DNA of 64,000 bases from Streptococcus mutans (GTDB taxonomy: Bacteria; Bacillota; Bacilli; Lactobacillales; Streptococcaceae), in assembly GCF_006739205.1 (NCBI RefSeq), contig NZ_AP019720.1, forward strand, positions 372,001 to 436,000. The letters run 5' to 3'. Below, one piece after another: positions 54,509 to 64,000 of this stretch. A program made the translations under genes and the position numbers. The stretch's first letter is position 1; the number at the start of each line of letters is the position of its first letter. The notes beneath the pieces were generated by a model that was not told the DNA's origin, made no database searches, and saw only the letters and a program-made list of their open reading frames with translations.

Positions 54509-55429
54509 ATGACAAAAACAGCATTTTTATTTGCTGGCCAAGGAACTCAAAAACTTGGTATGGCAAGTGATTTGTATGAAATTTACCCAGTTGTCAAAGA
54601 GACTTTTAAAACCGCTCATTCAATTTTGGGATATGATGTTCGTGCTTTGATTGATAATGATGAAGAAAAGCTAAATCAAACACGTTATGCACAGCCAGCG
54701 ATTTTAACAACCTCAGTAGCTATTTATCGTCTTTTGAAAGAAAAAGGTTATCAACCAGACATTGTTGCTGGACTGTCACTAGGAGAATACTCTTCTCTTG
54801 TTGCAGCCGGTGCCATTTCATTTGAAGATGCCTTAGCCTTGGTTGCCAAACGTGGTGAATTTATGGAAACAGCAGCACCCGCTGGAGTGGGGAAAATGGT
54901 TGCTGTTATGAATACTGACCCTAGGCTCGTTGAAGAGATTTGCCAGAAAGCCAGCTCTAAAGGCATTGTTAGTCCAGCTAATTATAATACTCCTACACAA
55001 ATTGTTATTGGTGGTGAAGTGGCAGCTGTTGATTATGCTGTGGAACTTTTAAAGGAAGCTGGTAGTAAACGTTTGATTTCTCTTAAAGTTTCTGGTCCCT
55101 TTCATACGGCTCTTTTGAAATCTGCTAGTCAAAAATTGGCTCAAGCTTTGGAAAATATTAAGTTTTCAGATTTCACGCTTCCACTAGTGGGAAACACTGA
55201 GGCTGAAATTATGGAGGAACATGAGATTAAATCTTTGCTTGCTCGTCAAGTTAAGGAACCTGTTCGTTTCTATGAATCTATTGCTGTAATGCAAAAATTT
55301 GGTGTGAATAACTATGTTGAAATTGGACCTGGTAAGGTCTTGAGTGGTTTTGTGAAAAAGATTGATAAATCTGCAAAGATCTCAGCTGTTGAAGACTTAG
55401 CTAGTTTGCAGGCTTTCTTAGATAACTAG
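54509..55429 (+). CDS. fabD: Malonyl-CoA:ACP transacylase
   Basis: Moves malonyl from CoA to ACP. The nucleophile elbow is GLSLGEYSS (S90), and the catalytic His is in SGPFHTALL. The N-terminal FLFAGQGTQKLGMA is the family signature. The length is 306 residues. GAGAAATAAT serves as ribosome binding site; three bases separate it from fabK and 14 from fabG. Confidence 0.96.
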   Translation: MTKTAFLFAGQGTQKLGMASDLYEIYPVVKETFKTAHSILGYDVRALIDNDEEKLNQTRYAQPAILTTSVAIYRLLKEKGYQPDIVAGLSLGEYSSLVAAGAISFEDALALVAKRGEFMETAAPAGVGKMVAVMNTDPRLVEEICQKASSKGIVSPANYNTPTQIVIGGEVAAVDYAVELLKEAGSKRLISLKVSGPFHTALLKSASQKLAQALENIKFSDFTLPLVGNTEAEIMEEHEIKSLLARQVKEPVRFYESIAVMQKFGVNNYVEIGPGKVLSGFVKKIDKSAKISAVEDLASLQAFLDN

Positions 55430-55443
55430 AAGAGGTGTTTTAG

Positions 55444-56178
55444 ATGGAAATCAAAAATAAAAATGTTTTTATCACAGGTTCAACTCGTGGTATCGGTCTA
55501 GCTATTGCTCATAAATTTGCTCAGGCGGGAGCTAATATTGTATTAAATGGTCGCTCAGAAATTTCTCAGGACCTAGTAGTTGAATTTAAAGATTATGGTG
55601 TCAAAGTAGCGACAATTTCAGGTGATGTCTCTCATTTTGAAGATGCTAAACGTATGGTTGATGAAGCTACTGAAGCATTGGGAAGCGTTGATATCTTGGT
55701 TAATAATGCTGGAATTACCAATGATAAGCTGATGTTGAAGATGACAGAAGAGGACTTTGAAAGGGTTCTTAAGATCAATTTGACAGGTAGCTTTAACATG
55801 ACTAAAGCTGTTTTGAAACCAATGACCAAAGCTCGCCAAGGTGCTATCATTAATATGTCTAGTGTTGTTGGACTTGCTGGAAACGTTGGTCAGGCTAATT
55901 ACGCAGCTTCTAAAGCTGGTTTGATTGGCTTTACCAAGGCAGTTGCTCGTGAAGTCGCGGCTAGAAATGTACGTGTTAACGCTATTGCACCAGGTTTTAT
56001 TGAATCTGAGATGACTGAACGTATTCCAGATAAGATGAAAGACGCTATGTTAAATCAAATTCCAATGAAAACATTTGGAAAGACTGAAAATGTTGCTGAA
56101 GTTGCTATATTTTTAGCTCAACAAGATTATCTGACAGGTCAAGTTATTGCTATTGATGGCGGCATGACCATGCAATGA
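55444..56178 (+). CDS. fabG: 3-oxoacyl-ACP reductase
   Basis: A short-chain dehydrogenase of 244 residues reducing 3-oxoacyl-ACP with NADPH. The cofactor motif is ITGSTRGIGLAIA, NNAG follows, and the catalytic Ser and YxxxK are in MSSVVGLAGNVGQANYAASK. It is located within the fab operon, between fabD and fabF. Confidence 0.96.
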   Translation: MEIKNKNVFITGSTRGIGLAIAHKFAQAGANIVLNGRSEISQDLVVEFKDYGVKVATISGDVSHFEDAKRMVDEATEALGSVDILVNNAGITNDKLMLKMTEEDFERVLKINLTGSFNMTKAVLKPMTKARQGAIINMSSVVGLAGNVGQANYAASKAGLIGFTKAVAREVAARNVRVNAIAPGFIESEMTERIPDKMKDAMLNQIPMKTFGKTENVAEVAIFLAQQDYLTGQVIAIDGGMTMQ

Positions 56179-56226
56179 TGCATTTTTAAATTTAGAATAT
56201 ATTCCCCCAATAAAAGGAGAAAAGGT

Positions 56227-57459
56227 ATGACATTAAAAAGAGTTGTAGTGACAGGTTACGGCGTAACATCGCCAATCGGACATACACCAGAAGATTTTTG
56301 GAATAGTCTTCATGATGGTAAAATCGGTATTAAACCAATTACTAAGTTTGATGCTTCAGAAATTCCTGTTTTCAATGCAGGCGAAATTCAAGATTTTCCA
56401 TTTGATAAATACTTTGTTAAAAAAGATAAAAATCGTATGGATACTTACTCTCTTTATGCCATTTATGCAGCCATGGAAGCTATTGAAAATGCTGCACTTG
56501 ACATGGCACAAGAAATTCGTGATCGTGTTGGTGTTATTGTATCCTCAGGTATTGGTGGTTTACAAGAATTAGAAGATCAAATCATTCGTATGCATGAGCG
56601 TGGCATGAAACGCATTAAACCAATGTTTATCCCTAAAGCTCTGTCTAACATGGGAGCTGGAAATATTGCCCTCAAGATTGGCGCACAAGGAGTCTGCAAA
56701 TCCATTACTACAGCTTGTGCTTCAGCTAATGATGCTATTGGTGAAGCTTTCCGTGAAATTAAATACGGTTTTCATGATGTGATTCTTGCAGGTGGTTCAG
56801 AAGCATCCATTACTAAGATTGGTATTGGTGGTTTCAACGCTTTGACTGCTCTTTCTACAACAGAAGATCCAGCGCGTTCAGCTATTCCATTTGATAAAGA
56901 TCGCAATGGTTTTGTCATGGGTGAAGGTGCTGCCGTTCTTATTCTGGAAAGTCTTGAACATGCTCAAAAACGTGGGGCTAGGATTTTGGCAGAGGTTGTT
57001 GGTTATGGAAGTAACTGTGATGCCTACCATATGACAACACCGACTCCTGATGGTTCGGGTGCTGCTAAGGCTATTAAATTAGCAATTAATGAAGCAGGTA
57101 TCTCACCAGAGGAAGTCAATTATGTTAATGCTCATGGTACATCAACACAGGCCAATGAAAAAGGAGAAAGCAAGGCAATCGTTGCTGTTTTAGGTAAAGA
57201 TGTACCTGTCTCTTCTACAAAATCATTCACAGGCCATCTTCTTGGTGCTGCTGGCGGTGTTGAGGCTATTGCCACTATTGAAGCAATTCGCAATCATTTT
57301 GTACCTATGACAGCTGGCACTAAGGAACTTTCAGAAGATATTGAAGCGAATGTTGTTTATGGTCAAGGTCAAGAAGCAGATATCAAATATGCTATCTCAA
57401 ATACCTTTGGATTTGGCGGACACAATGCCGTTCTTGCCTTTAAGCGTTGGGAGGATTAA
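56227..57459 (+). CDS. fabF: 3-oxoacyl-ACP synthase II
   Basis: Elongating condensing enzyme of 410 residues. The Cys-His-His triad is present: C164 (TTACASANDAIG), His in NAHGTSTQANE and His in FTGHLLGAAGG. TPTPDGSGAA is another family segment. AAAAGGAG precedes the ATG. The next gene, accB, begins two bases after its stop. Confidence 0.96.
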   Translation: MTLKRVVVTGYGVTSPIGHTPEDFWNSLHDGKIGIKPITKFDASEIPVFNAGEIQDFPFDKYFVKKDKNRMDTYSLYAIYAAMEAIENAALDMAQEIRDRVGVIVSSGIGGLQELEDQIIRMHERGMKRIKPMFIPKALSNMGAGNIALKIGAQGVCKSITTACASANDAIGEAFREIKYGFHDVILAGGSEASITKIGIGGFNALTALSTTEDPARSAIPFDKDRNGFVMGEGAAVLILESLEHAQKRGARILAEVVGYGSNCDAYHMTTPTPDGSGAAKAIKLAINEAGISPEEVNYVNAHGTSTQANEKGESKAIVAVLGKDVPVSSTKSFTGHLLGAAGGVEAIATIEAIRNHFVPMTAGTKELSEDIEANVVYGQGQEADIKYAISNTFGFGGHNAVLAFKRWED

Positions 57460-57461
57460 TT

Positions 57462-57950
57462 TTGAATATTTCAGAAATTAAAGATTTGATGGCACAATTT
57501 GATACGTCAAGTCTGAGAGAATTTTCTTATAAGAATGGGACAGATGAATTGTCTTTTTCAAAAAATAGGCAGGGCTCTATCAGTTCAGTCCAAACAGTCC
57601 CCGTTCCTGCTGCTAATTCAGTTTCGACTGTTGCATCGGTAGACGCTGAAGCGGTACCAGCTATCTCTAAAAATGAAGAAAGCACAGCGGCAGCTCCAGT
57701 AGCTGAAACAGCTGAAGGGGAAATTGTTGAAAGTCCGCTTGTTGGTGTAGCTTATTTAGCCTCAGCTCCTGATAAGCCAGCTTTTATTTCAGTTGGCGAC
57801 AGTGTTAAAAAAGGACAGACTTTACTTATCATTGAAGCTATGAAGGTTATGAATGAAGTTCCAGCACCAAAAGATGGCGTTGTCACTGAGATCTTAGTGG
57901 CTAATGAGGAAGTCGTTGAATTTGGAAAGGGATTGGTACGTATCAAATGA
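57462..57950 (+). CDS. accB: Biotin carboxyl carrier protein of acetyl-CoA carboxylase
   Basis: A TTG start at 57462, seven bases after GGAGGA within the fabF end, gives 162 residues starting [13 protein letters not shown]. The middle (about 40-85) is an Ala/Pro/Glu-rich linker. The C-terminal biotinyl domain has [11 protein letters not shown] with the biotinylated Lys near residue 128. An upstream in-frame TTG at 57447 is less likely. It overlaps fabZ by four bases. Confidence 0.94.
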   Translation: MNISEIKDLMAQFDTSSLREFSYKNGTDELSFSKNRQGSISSVQTVPVPAANSVSTVASVDAEAVPAISKNEESTAAAPVAETAEGEIVESPLVGVAYLASAPDKPAFISVGDSVKKGQTLLIIEAMKVMNEVPAPKDGVVTEILVANEEVVEFGKGLVRIK

Positions 57951-58369
57951 TTGACATTAGCAAAATTCGTGAAGCTCTTCCTCATCGTTATCCAATGTTA
58001 TTGGTTGATCGTGTTCTTGAAGTTAGTGATGATGAAATTGTTGCCATTAAGAATGTAACCATTAATGAACCCTTTTTCAATGGTCATTTTCCCCAATATC
58101 CTGTTATGCCGGGTGTTCTGATTATGGAAGCATTGGCACAAACAGCAGGTGTTCTGGAATTATCAAAAAAAGAGAATACAGGGAAACTTGTCTTTTATGC
58201 AGGTATGGATAAGGTGAAATTTAAAAAACAAGTTGTTCCTGGAGATCAACTTATTATGACGGCTAAGTTTGTTAAGCGTCGTGGAACAATTGCAGTAGTT
58301 GAAGCTAAGGCAGAAGTAGATGGGAAATTGGCTGCAAGTGGTACCTTAACTTTTGCCATTGGAAATTGA
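57947..58369 (+). CDS. fabZ: 3-hydroxyacyl-ACP dehydratase
   Basis: A hot-dog-fold dehydratase of 140 residues. The catalytic His and Glu are in [20 protein letters not shown]. Forms trans-2-enoyl-ACP, the substrate of FabM and FabK. The ATG overlaps the accB end (ATGA). Confidence 0.96.
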   Translation: MIDISKIREALPHRYPMLLVDRVLEVSDDEIVAIKNVTINEPFFNGHFPQYPVMPGVLIMEALAQTAGVLELSKKENTGKLVFYAGMDKVKFKKQVVPGDQLIMTAKFVKRRGTIAVVEAKAEVDGKLAASGTLTFAIGN

Positions 58370-58536
58370 AATTCTATAACTGCTAGTTTTTAAGAGTTTG
58401 TTCCCACAAATACACGGAAAGGAATTGAATCCGGGCTAAAGACATTGTGAAAAGAATAATTTGCTTGTATCATTAGAGAGATTTCTGCAGATTTTCTATT
58501 TCCGTTTTGTTTTTTTAGCCTTTGGTATCTTATTTT
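58370..58536 (+). other. 167-bp gap between fabZ and accC
   Basis: The only sizeable gap in the fabK-accA operon. I see no gene, terminator or clear promoter. It contains AAAGGAATTGAAT (58419-58431), which looks like a ribosome binding site with no frame after it, and a T-rich end before accC. Confidence 0.5.
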
Positions 58537-59907
58537 ATGTTTAAGAAAATTTTGATTGCCAATCGTGGTGAAATCGCTGTGCGTATCATTCGAGCAGCCA
58601 GAGAATTAGGAATTGTGACTGTTGCAGTTTATTCAGAAGCAGATAAAGAATCGCTTCACACCCTCTTAGCAGATGAGGCTGTATGTGTTGGACCGGCTAA
58701 ATCAACGGATTCTTACCTTAATATGAATGCTATTTTATCAGCAGCTATTGTAACTGGGGCTGAAGCTATTCATCCAGGTTTTGGTTTTTTAAGTGAAAAT
58801 TCTAAATTTGCAACTATGTGTGAAGAGATGCGTATTAAGTTTATTGGTCCATCTGCATCTGTTATGGACAAAATGGGTGATAAAATTAATGCACGTTCTG
58901 AAATGCTTAAAGCCAAGGTTCCTGTTATTCCAGGGTCAGATGGGGAAGTTTTTACTGCCCAAGAAGCATTAGAAATTGCCCAAGATATTGGCTATCCTGT
59001 TATGCTGAAAGCTTCTGCTGGTGGTGGTGGTAAGGGCATCCGTAAGGTTGATAAAAAGGAAGATCTAACAGCAGCTTTTGAGTCAGCCTCTCAAGAGGCT
59101 CTATCAGCTTTTGGCAATGGCGCTATGTATCTGGAAAAAGTCATTTATCCCGCTCGCCATATAGAAGTTCAAATACTGGGGGATTCTTTTGGCAATATTA
59201 TTCATCTTGGTGAACGTGATTGTTCATTGCAACGTAATAATCAAAAGGTCTTAGAAGAAAGCCCTTCTATAGCTATTGGGAAAACACTTCGTGGTAAAAT
59301 GGGTGATGCAGCAGTTCGTGCCGCTAAAGCGGTTGCTTATGAAAATGCCGGAACAATTGAATTTCTCTTGGATGAGGCTTCAGGGCAATTCTATTTTATG
59401 GAAATGAACACACGTGTTCAGGTCGAACATCCTGTAACAGAATTTGTGACTGGTATTGATATCGTTAAAGAACAGATTAAAATTGCTGCTGGTCAAGAAT
59501 TGACTTATCAACAAAAAGATATTGTTATTTCAGGGCATGCTATTGAATGTCGGATTAATGCAGAAAATCCTAAATTTAATTTCGCACCTAGCCCAGGTAA
59601 AGTTGAAGATCTCTTTTTACCAAGTGGTGGCGTTGGTTTACGTGTTGATAGTGCTATGTACAATAACTATACTATTCCGCCTTATTATGACAGTATGATT
59701 GCCAAAATCATCGTTCATGGAGAAAACCGCTTTGATGCTTTAATGAAAATGCAGCGTGCTCTGTATGAATTTGAAGTAACTGGTGTGGTTACGAATGCAG
59801 AGTTTCAACTGGACTTAATTTCTAATCCAAATGTTATTGCTGGTGATTATGATACTTCTTTTTTGATGGAAACTTTTTTACCCGCTTATGCTAATGATAA
59901 AGAATAG
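58537..59907 (+). CDS. accC: Biotin carboxylase subunit of acetyl-CoA carboxylase
   Basis: ATP-grasp enzyme that carboxylates the biotin on AccB. The start at 58537 ([20 protein letters not shown]) is the conserved one; 15 bases upstream another in-frame ATG exists but is not family-like. The glycine-rich ATP loop [29 protein letters not shown] and other signatures are intact; 456 residues. No convincing ribosome binding site is seen before the ATG, odd for an essential gene. Confidence 0.96.
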   Translation: MFKKILIANRGEIAVRIIRAARELGIVTVAVYSEADKESLHTLLADEAVCVGPAKSTDSYLNMNAILSAAIVTGAEAIHPGFGFLSENSKFATMCEEMRIKFIGPSASVMDKMGDKINARSEMLKAKVPVIPGSDGEVFTAQEALEIAQDIGYPVMLKASAGGGGKGIRKVDKKEDLTAAFESASQEALSAFGNGAMYLEKVIYPARHIEVQILGDSFGNIIHLGERDCSLQRNNQKVLEESPSIAIGKTLRGKMGDAAVRAAKAVAYENAGTIEFLLDEASGQFYFMEMNTRVQVEHPVTEFVTGIDIVKEQIKIAAGQELTYQQKDIVISGHAIECRINAENPKFNFAPSPGKVEDLFLPSGGVGLRVDSAMYNNYTIPPYYDSMIAKIIVHGENRFDALMKMQRALYEFEVTGVVTNAEFQLDLISNPNVIAGDYDTSFLMETFLPAYANDKE

Positions 59908-59915
59908 GTGTTGAT

Positions 59916-60782
59916 ATGGCTTTATTTGAAAGAAAAAACAAGTATATTCGCATAAATCCTCAACGCTCGATGAAAAAGACAAAGGAGCGGGAGACTCCTG
60001 AAGTTCCGGATGAATTATTTGCTAAATGTCCTGCTTGTAAACACATGATCTATCAAAAAGATTTGGGTCTAGAAAAAATTTGCCCTAAATGTTTTTATAA
60101 TTTTCGTATTTCAGCTAAAGAACGATTAGCTATTACAGTTGATGGAGACTCTTTTCAAGAAATGTTTACAGGCATTAAAAGCAAGGATCCGCTTAATTTT
60201 CCTGCTTATCAGGAAAAGTTAGCAGCAACTCAAGCTAAAACAGGACTTGATGAAGCTGTTGTAACAGGAACTGCTGAGTTTACAGGACAAAAAGCAGCGC
60301 TGGCTATTATGGATTCCAATTTTATCATGGCTTCAATGGGGACTGTTGTTGGTGAAAAAATTACGCGCCTTTTTGAGTATGCCAGAGAAGAACGATTACC
60401 TGTTGTCATTTTCACGGCTTCAGGAGGAGCTCGTATGCAAGAAGGTATCATGAGCTTGATGCAGATGGCTAAAATTTCTGCTGCTGTAAAGCGACATTCT
60501 AATGCTGGACTTTTTTATCTCACCGTATTGACCGACCCTACAACGGGTGGTGTCACAGCGAGTTTTGCTATGGAGGGCGATATTATTTTAGCAGAACCTC
60601 AGACCTTAATTGGCTTCGCTGGACGCCGTGTCATTGAGACAACTGTTCGTGAAACCTTGCCCGAAGGATTTCAAAAGGCAGAATTTCTTTTGGAACATGG
60701 TTTTGTTGATGCCATTGTTAAAAGAACAGAATTAAAGAAAACAATTGCTAAGCTGCTCGCATTTCATGGAGGTAGCAAATGA
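59916..60782 (+). CDS. accD: Acetyl-CoA carboxylase, carboxyltransferase beta subunit
   Basis: This 288-residue protein has an N-terminal zinc ribbon (CPAC ... CPKC, about residues 35-57) and a crotonase-like carboxyltransferase domain ([34 protein letters not shown]). Works with AccA to move CO2 from biotin to acetyl-CoA. Eight bases separate it from accC, and its stop overlaps accA by four bases. Confidence 0.96.
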   Translation: MALFERKNKYIRINPQRSMKKTKERETPEVPDELFAKCPACKHMIYQKDLGLEKICPKCFYNFRISAKERLAITVDGDSFQEMFTGIKSKDPLNFPAYQEKLAATQAKTGLDEAVVTGTAEFTGQKAALAIMDSNFIMASMGTVVGEKITRLFEYAREERLPVVIFTASGGARMQEGIMSLMQMAKISAAVKRHSNAGLFYLTVLTDPTTGGVTASFAMEGDIILAEPQTLIGFAGRRVIETTVRETLPEGFQKAEFLLEHGFVDAIVKRTELKKTIAKLLAFHGGSK

Positions 60783-61549
60783 GTGATGTATCAAGAATAC
60801 TCAAGGAAGCTCGTAGTCAATCGCGTTTGACAACTTTGGATTATGCAGAGCAAATTTTTGATGATTTTATGGAACTACATGGAGATCGTCATTTTGCAGA
60901 TGATGGCGCTATTGTTGGAGGTATTGGCCTTTTGGATGGTCAAGCAGTAACCGTCATTGGCGTTCAAAAAGGAAAGAATTTACAGGATAATCTTAATCGT
61001 AATTTCGGCCAACCCAATCCAGAGGGTTATCGGAAAGCTTTGCGACTGATGAAACAAGCGGAAAAATTTAAAAGACCGGTTGTCACTTTTATCAACACAG
61101 CAGGGGCTTATCCGGGTATTGGAGCTGAAGAGCGCGGTCAAGGAGAAGCGATTGCCAGAAATTTGCTAGAAATGAGTGATCTTAAAGTTCCGATTATTGC
61201 TATTATCATTGGTGAAGGAGGCTCAGGTGGAGCACTAGCTTTAGCGGTTGCTGATAAGGTTTGGATGCTTGAGCATACGATGTATGCAGTACTTAGTCCA
61301 GAAGGTTTTGCTTCTATTCTCTGGAAGGACGGCAGCCGCTCAATTGAAGCCGCTGAACTAATGAAAATTACAGCTGGTGAATTGCTCAAAATGGAGGTTG
61401 TTGACAAGGTAATTCCTGAACATGGCTATTTTTCAAGTGAAATTATTCAAATGCTCAAGACCAATTTAATTGAAGAATTAAAGAATTTGGATCAATATCC
61501 TTTGAACGATTTACTTGAAAAACGTTACCAACGTTTTAGAAAGTATTAA
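60779..61549 (+). CDS. accA: Acetyl-CoA carboxylase, carboxyltransferase alpha subunit
   Basis: Partner of AccD; 256 residues. The pattern [20 protein letters not shown] and [20 protein letters not shown] is diagnostic. GGAGG is located upstream within the end of accD. It is the last gene of the fatty-acid operon; a terminator follows. Confidence 0.96.
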   Translation: MSDVSRILKEARSQSRLTTLDYAEQIFDDFMELHGDRHFADDGAIVGGIGLLDGQAVTVIGVQKGKNLQDNLNRNFGQPNPEGYRKALRLMKQAEKFKRPVVTFINTAGAYPGIGAEERGQGEAIARNLLEMSDLKVPIIAIIIGEGGSGGALALAVADKVWMLEHTMYAVLSPEGFASILWKDGSRSIEAAELMKITAGELLKMEVVDKVIPEHGYFSSEIIQMLKTNLIEELKNLDQYPLNDLLEKRYQRFRKY

Positions 61550-61554
61550 AAATT

Positions 61555-61579
61555 AATCTCATCTTTAGGTGGGATTTTT
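61555..61579 (+). terminator. Terminator of the fab-acc operon
   Basis: AATCTCATC / GGTGGGATT stem (two G-T pairs) with TTTA loop, followed by TTTC. Confidence 0.75.
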
Positions 61580-61664
61580 CTATTTTTTTAAAAGGTTTTT
61601 TCACCCAAGAAAAGTCTTTTTAGATATGTTATAATTAAGAGATAAAAATAAAGGTGGAAAAAAG

Positions 61665-64000
61665 ATGAGTAAATTGATTCCTGGGCGTGTCCGCAATGAG
61701 GGCATCCACTTTTATGAAAAAGATTTGGTCTCTATTCTAGAAGAAAAAGATAACTCACTATTAGTGCAGGTTGCTGATTATAAGATCCAATTTTCTCTTG
61801 AAGATGATTTAGTTTCTTGTCCTTGTAGCATGTTTCAAAAAAGAGGTTATTGTTCTCATTTAGCTGCAGTTGAACATTATTTGAAAAATCACCCCAAAGG
61901 TAAAAATTTGGCTGATAATTTGCTAGCTGATGAACAAAAACTTGAAGAAAGAAAAGAGAAAACTTCCTTTGGCAGCCTCTTCCTTGATGGTTTAAACATG
62001 AATGAAGATGATGATGTTAAATATCGTTTATCTGCTCAAGGCAGTCAAAGTCCTTTTTCTTCTGATTTTTGGTGGACTTTGAAAATCAATCGTTTACCCG
62101 ATGAACGTTCTTATGTTATTCGTGATATAAAAGCTTTTTTATTATTGGTGAAGAAGGAATCTTATTATCAGATAGGAAAAAATTACTATGAACCGCTTTC
62201 CCTGCTGCAATTTGATACTGCCAGTCAGGAGTTAATTGAGTTTTTATGGCGCATTCTGCCAGATTCAAATCAAGTAGACACAGATTTTATTATGCCTAAT
62301 CATTCCCGTAATCTAACTTTTACAAGCGGTTTTTTTGAAGAAGGAGTGACACTTTTAAACCAACTCTATGATTTCTCTTTTGAAGGAGAGCATCAGGATT
62401 ATCATACTATTAATTTTGCAGAGTTGGATAGTTCCAATCAATTTTATCATTTTAAGATAGTTGTTCATCGTCAATCAATTGAGTTGATTATCAAAGAAAA
62501 AACAGCAACTTTTTTCTTTGATAATCACTATTTACTCTATCATAATACCTTTTATCATCTGAACAATAAGCAAAGAAAATTGGTAACTGCAATTAGAAGT
62601 CTGCCTTTAGAAAAAGACTTGGCAAAACATATTTATTTTGATTTTGAAGATCAGGCTAAATTAGCAGCAAGCCTTTTAGACTTTAAGACTCTTGGTGAAG
62701 TTGAAGCACCAGCAAGTTTTGATATTCGTGATTTTGATGTAGTATTTACGTTTAGTCTATTAGCTAATCGCGAAATTCTGTTGGAATTGACTTTTGATTA
62801 TGGACAGATAAAAGTGTCCAATGTCAAGGGAAAAGAGGCTCTTCCTTTTGCTAGCAATTTTAAAAAAGAAAAGAAGATTGCTAATCTTTTGAAACAGTAT
62901 GGCTTTTCACAAGGTTTTAGGTCTTATCATCCCCCTTTATTAGATGAAGAGCTTTATAACTTTTTTACAGAGACCTTAAGTCATTTTGAACGGTTTGGTA
63001 AGGTATTGCTTTCACCTTCTATTGAAGCGTTACGTTATCTTGAAAAACCTCAAATTGATATTAAGACCGAACAGGGATTGTTGGATATTTCTTTTGATTT
63101 TTCAACAATTTTTGAAAATGATATTGATAATGCCTTAACAGCACTTTTTGAAAATCATTCCTATTTTGTTAGTCAATCAGGGAAATTAATTATCTTTGAT
63201 GAAGAAACCCAAAAGGTTAGTCAAGCGCTGCAAAATCTGCGTGCACAAAAACCTCATAATGGACATTTGCAGATTAATAAATTCGCAGCTTATCAAGTCT
63301 CTGAAACCCTTCAGAATATGGATAACGTTCACTTTTCAGAGGACTTCAGTCAATTAGTCAAAGATTTACGGCATCCAGAAGATTTTTCTTTACCAGAATT
63401 TGAAGTTAATGCCAGTTTACGTGATTATCAGGTCAGAGGTATTAAATGGATGTCTATGCTTGATAAGTACGGTTTTGGTGGTATTTTGGCTGATGATATG
63501 GGTTTGGGGAAAACTTTGCAGACCCTTTCTTTTTTAACAAGCCGCTTAGATAAAGATTCTAAAGTCTTGATTTTATCACCTTCGAGTTTGATTTATAATT
63601 GGCAAGATGAATGTCAAAAGTTCACCCCTCAGTTAGATGTTGCCGTCTCATACGGTTTAAAGGCGGTAAGAGATGAGATTATTGCAGAAAATCATCAAAT
63701 TACAATTACTAGTTATGCATCATTCAGGCAAGATTTTAATCTCTATAATCAACTGAACTTTGACTATTTAATCTTAGATGAAGCTCAAGTTATGAAAAAT
63801 ACTCAGACTAAAATAGCGCAAAGTTTGCGTGCTTTTGATGTCAAAAATTGTTTTGCCTTATCAGGTACACCTATTGAAAATAAACTTTTGGAAATTTGGT
63901 CCATTTTTCAAATTGTCTTGCCTGGACTTTTACCCACTAAAAAAGAATTTCTTAAAATGGAACCACAAAGTGTGGCTCGCTATATCAGTCCTTTTATCAT
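61665..64000 (+). CDS. SWIM-type zinc finger SNF2-family helicase, 5' part
   Basis: Open from ATG 61665 to the window end (778 codons), so the C-terminus is outside. A SWIM zinc motif (SCPCSMFQKRGYCSHL, from about residue 51) opens the protein, a long variable region follows, then the SNF2 ATPase: ADDMGLGKTLQTLSF (Walker A near 613) and LDEAQVMKN (DEAQ). Such proteins translocate on DNA or remodel RNA polymerase (RapA-like); the exact role is unknown. The promoter has an extended -10 TGTTATAAT (61627-61635) and AAAGGTGG as ribosome binding site. Confidence 0.92.
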   Translation, partial: MSKLIPGRVRNEGIHFYEKDLVSILEEKDNSLLVQVADYKIQFSLEDDLVSCPCSMFQKRGYCSHLAAVEHYLKNHPKGKNLADNLLADEQKLEERKEKTSFGSLFLDGLNMNEDDDVKYRLSAQGSQSPFSSDFWWTLKINRLPDERSYVIRDIKAFLLLVKKESYYQIGKNYYEPLSLLQFDTASQELIEFLWRILPDSNQVDTDFIMPNHSRNLTFTSGFFEEGVTLLNQLYDFSFEGEHQDYHTINFAELDSSNQFYHFKIVVHRQSIELIIKEKTATFFFDNHYLLYHNTFYHLNNKQRKLVTAIRSLPLEKDLAKHIYFDFEDQAKLAASLLDFKTLGEVEAPASFDIRDFDVVFTFSLLANREILLELTFDYGQIKVSNVKGKEALPFASNFKKEKKIANLLKQYGFSQGFRSYHPPLLDEELYNFFTETLSHFERFGKVLLSPSIEALRYLEKPQIDIKTEQGLLDISFDFSTIFENDIDNALTALFENHSYFVSQSGKLIIFDEETQKVSQALQNLRAQKPHNGHLQINKFAAYQVSETLQNMDNVHFSEDFSQLVKDLRHPEDFSLPEFEVNASLRDYQVRGIKWMSMLDKYGFGGILADDMGLGKTLQTLSFLTSRLDKDSKVLILSPSSLIYNWQDECQKFTPQLDVAVSYGLKAVRDEIIAENHQITITSYASFRQDFNLYNQLNFDYLILDEAQVMKNTQTKIAQSLRAFDVKNCFALSGTPIENKLLEIWSIFQIVLPGLLPTKKEFLKMEPQSVARYISPFI

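Overview
The window comes from a low-GC Firmicute of the genus Streptococcus, most likely Streptococcus mutans. The rRNA sequences, the gene order yqeH-yhbY-nadD-yqeK-rsfS, the complete fabM-fabT-fabH-acpP-fabK-fabD-fabG-fabF-accB-fabZ-accC-accD-accA cluster, the type I-C CRISPR-Cas locus and protein sequences typical of oral streptococci all agree. The species call rests on recalled gene order and protein similarity, not on a search.

Layout. Positions 1-13000 are core housekeeping genes on the plus strand: the end of yqeH, yhbY, nadD, yqeK, rsfS, a methyltransferase, a decayed membrane protein, tmcAL, a MerR/TipA-type regulator with its elongated promoter, a YebC-family protein, a thioredoxin-like protein, yajC, then uppS-cdsA-rseP-proS. 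Positions 13120-19095 hold rRNA operon 1 (16S, tRNA-Ala, 23S, 5S and tRNAs Val-Asp-Lys-Leu-Thr), whose last tRNA (Gly) is cut off. Positions 41813-47988 hold rRNA operon 2, apparently identical over about 5.79 kb (13177-18966 and 41869-47658) and continuing into intact Gly, Leu, Arg and Pro tRNAs. The two operons are direct repeats around an accessory-rich segment of about 23 kb.

The segment between the rRNA operons (18967-41812) mixes core genes (DUF960, ntdP, recX, rlmD, nrdI, tRNA-Thr, DUF1912, valS) with mobile and conflict-type genes. These are a RelB-like antitoxin with a perfect palindromic operator and a truncated toxin, a decayed lipoprotein, an IS3-type remnant, and an AT-rich three-gene cassette (SMEK/nuclease-like protein, unknown protein, minimal nucleotidyltransferase) lodged between a T-box leader and valS. 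Further on are an AbrB/PIN toxin-antitoxin pair with a frameshifted toxin, a WYL-domain regulator, and a type I-C CRISPR-Cas locus (cas3-cas5-cas8c-cas7-cas4-cas1-cas2) with a seven-spacer array. cas1 is frameshifted, so interference looks intact but spacer acquisition is probably lost. A heavily decayed Fic-family gene follows the array.

Positions 48359-61580 hold aspartate kinase (minus strand), a HAD phosphatase and the fatty-acid synthesis cluster. TTTGA-N3-TCAAA palindromes before fabM, fabT and fabK are likely FabT operators. The window ends inside a SWIM/SNF2-family helicase gene.

The best candidate for something undescribed is the cassette at 24857-26442: three overlapping genes inserted so that they, and valS behind them, lie downstream of a tRNA-sensing T-box switch.
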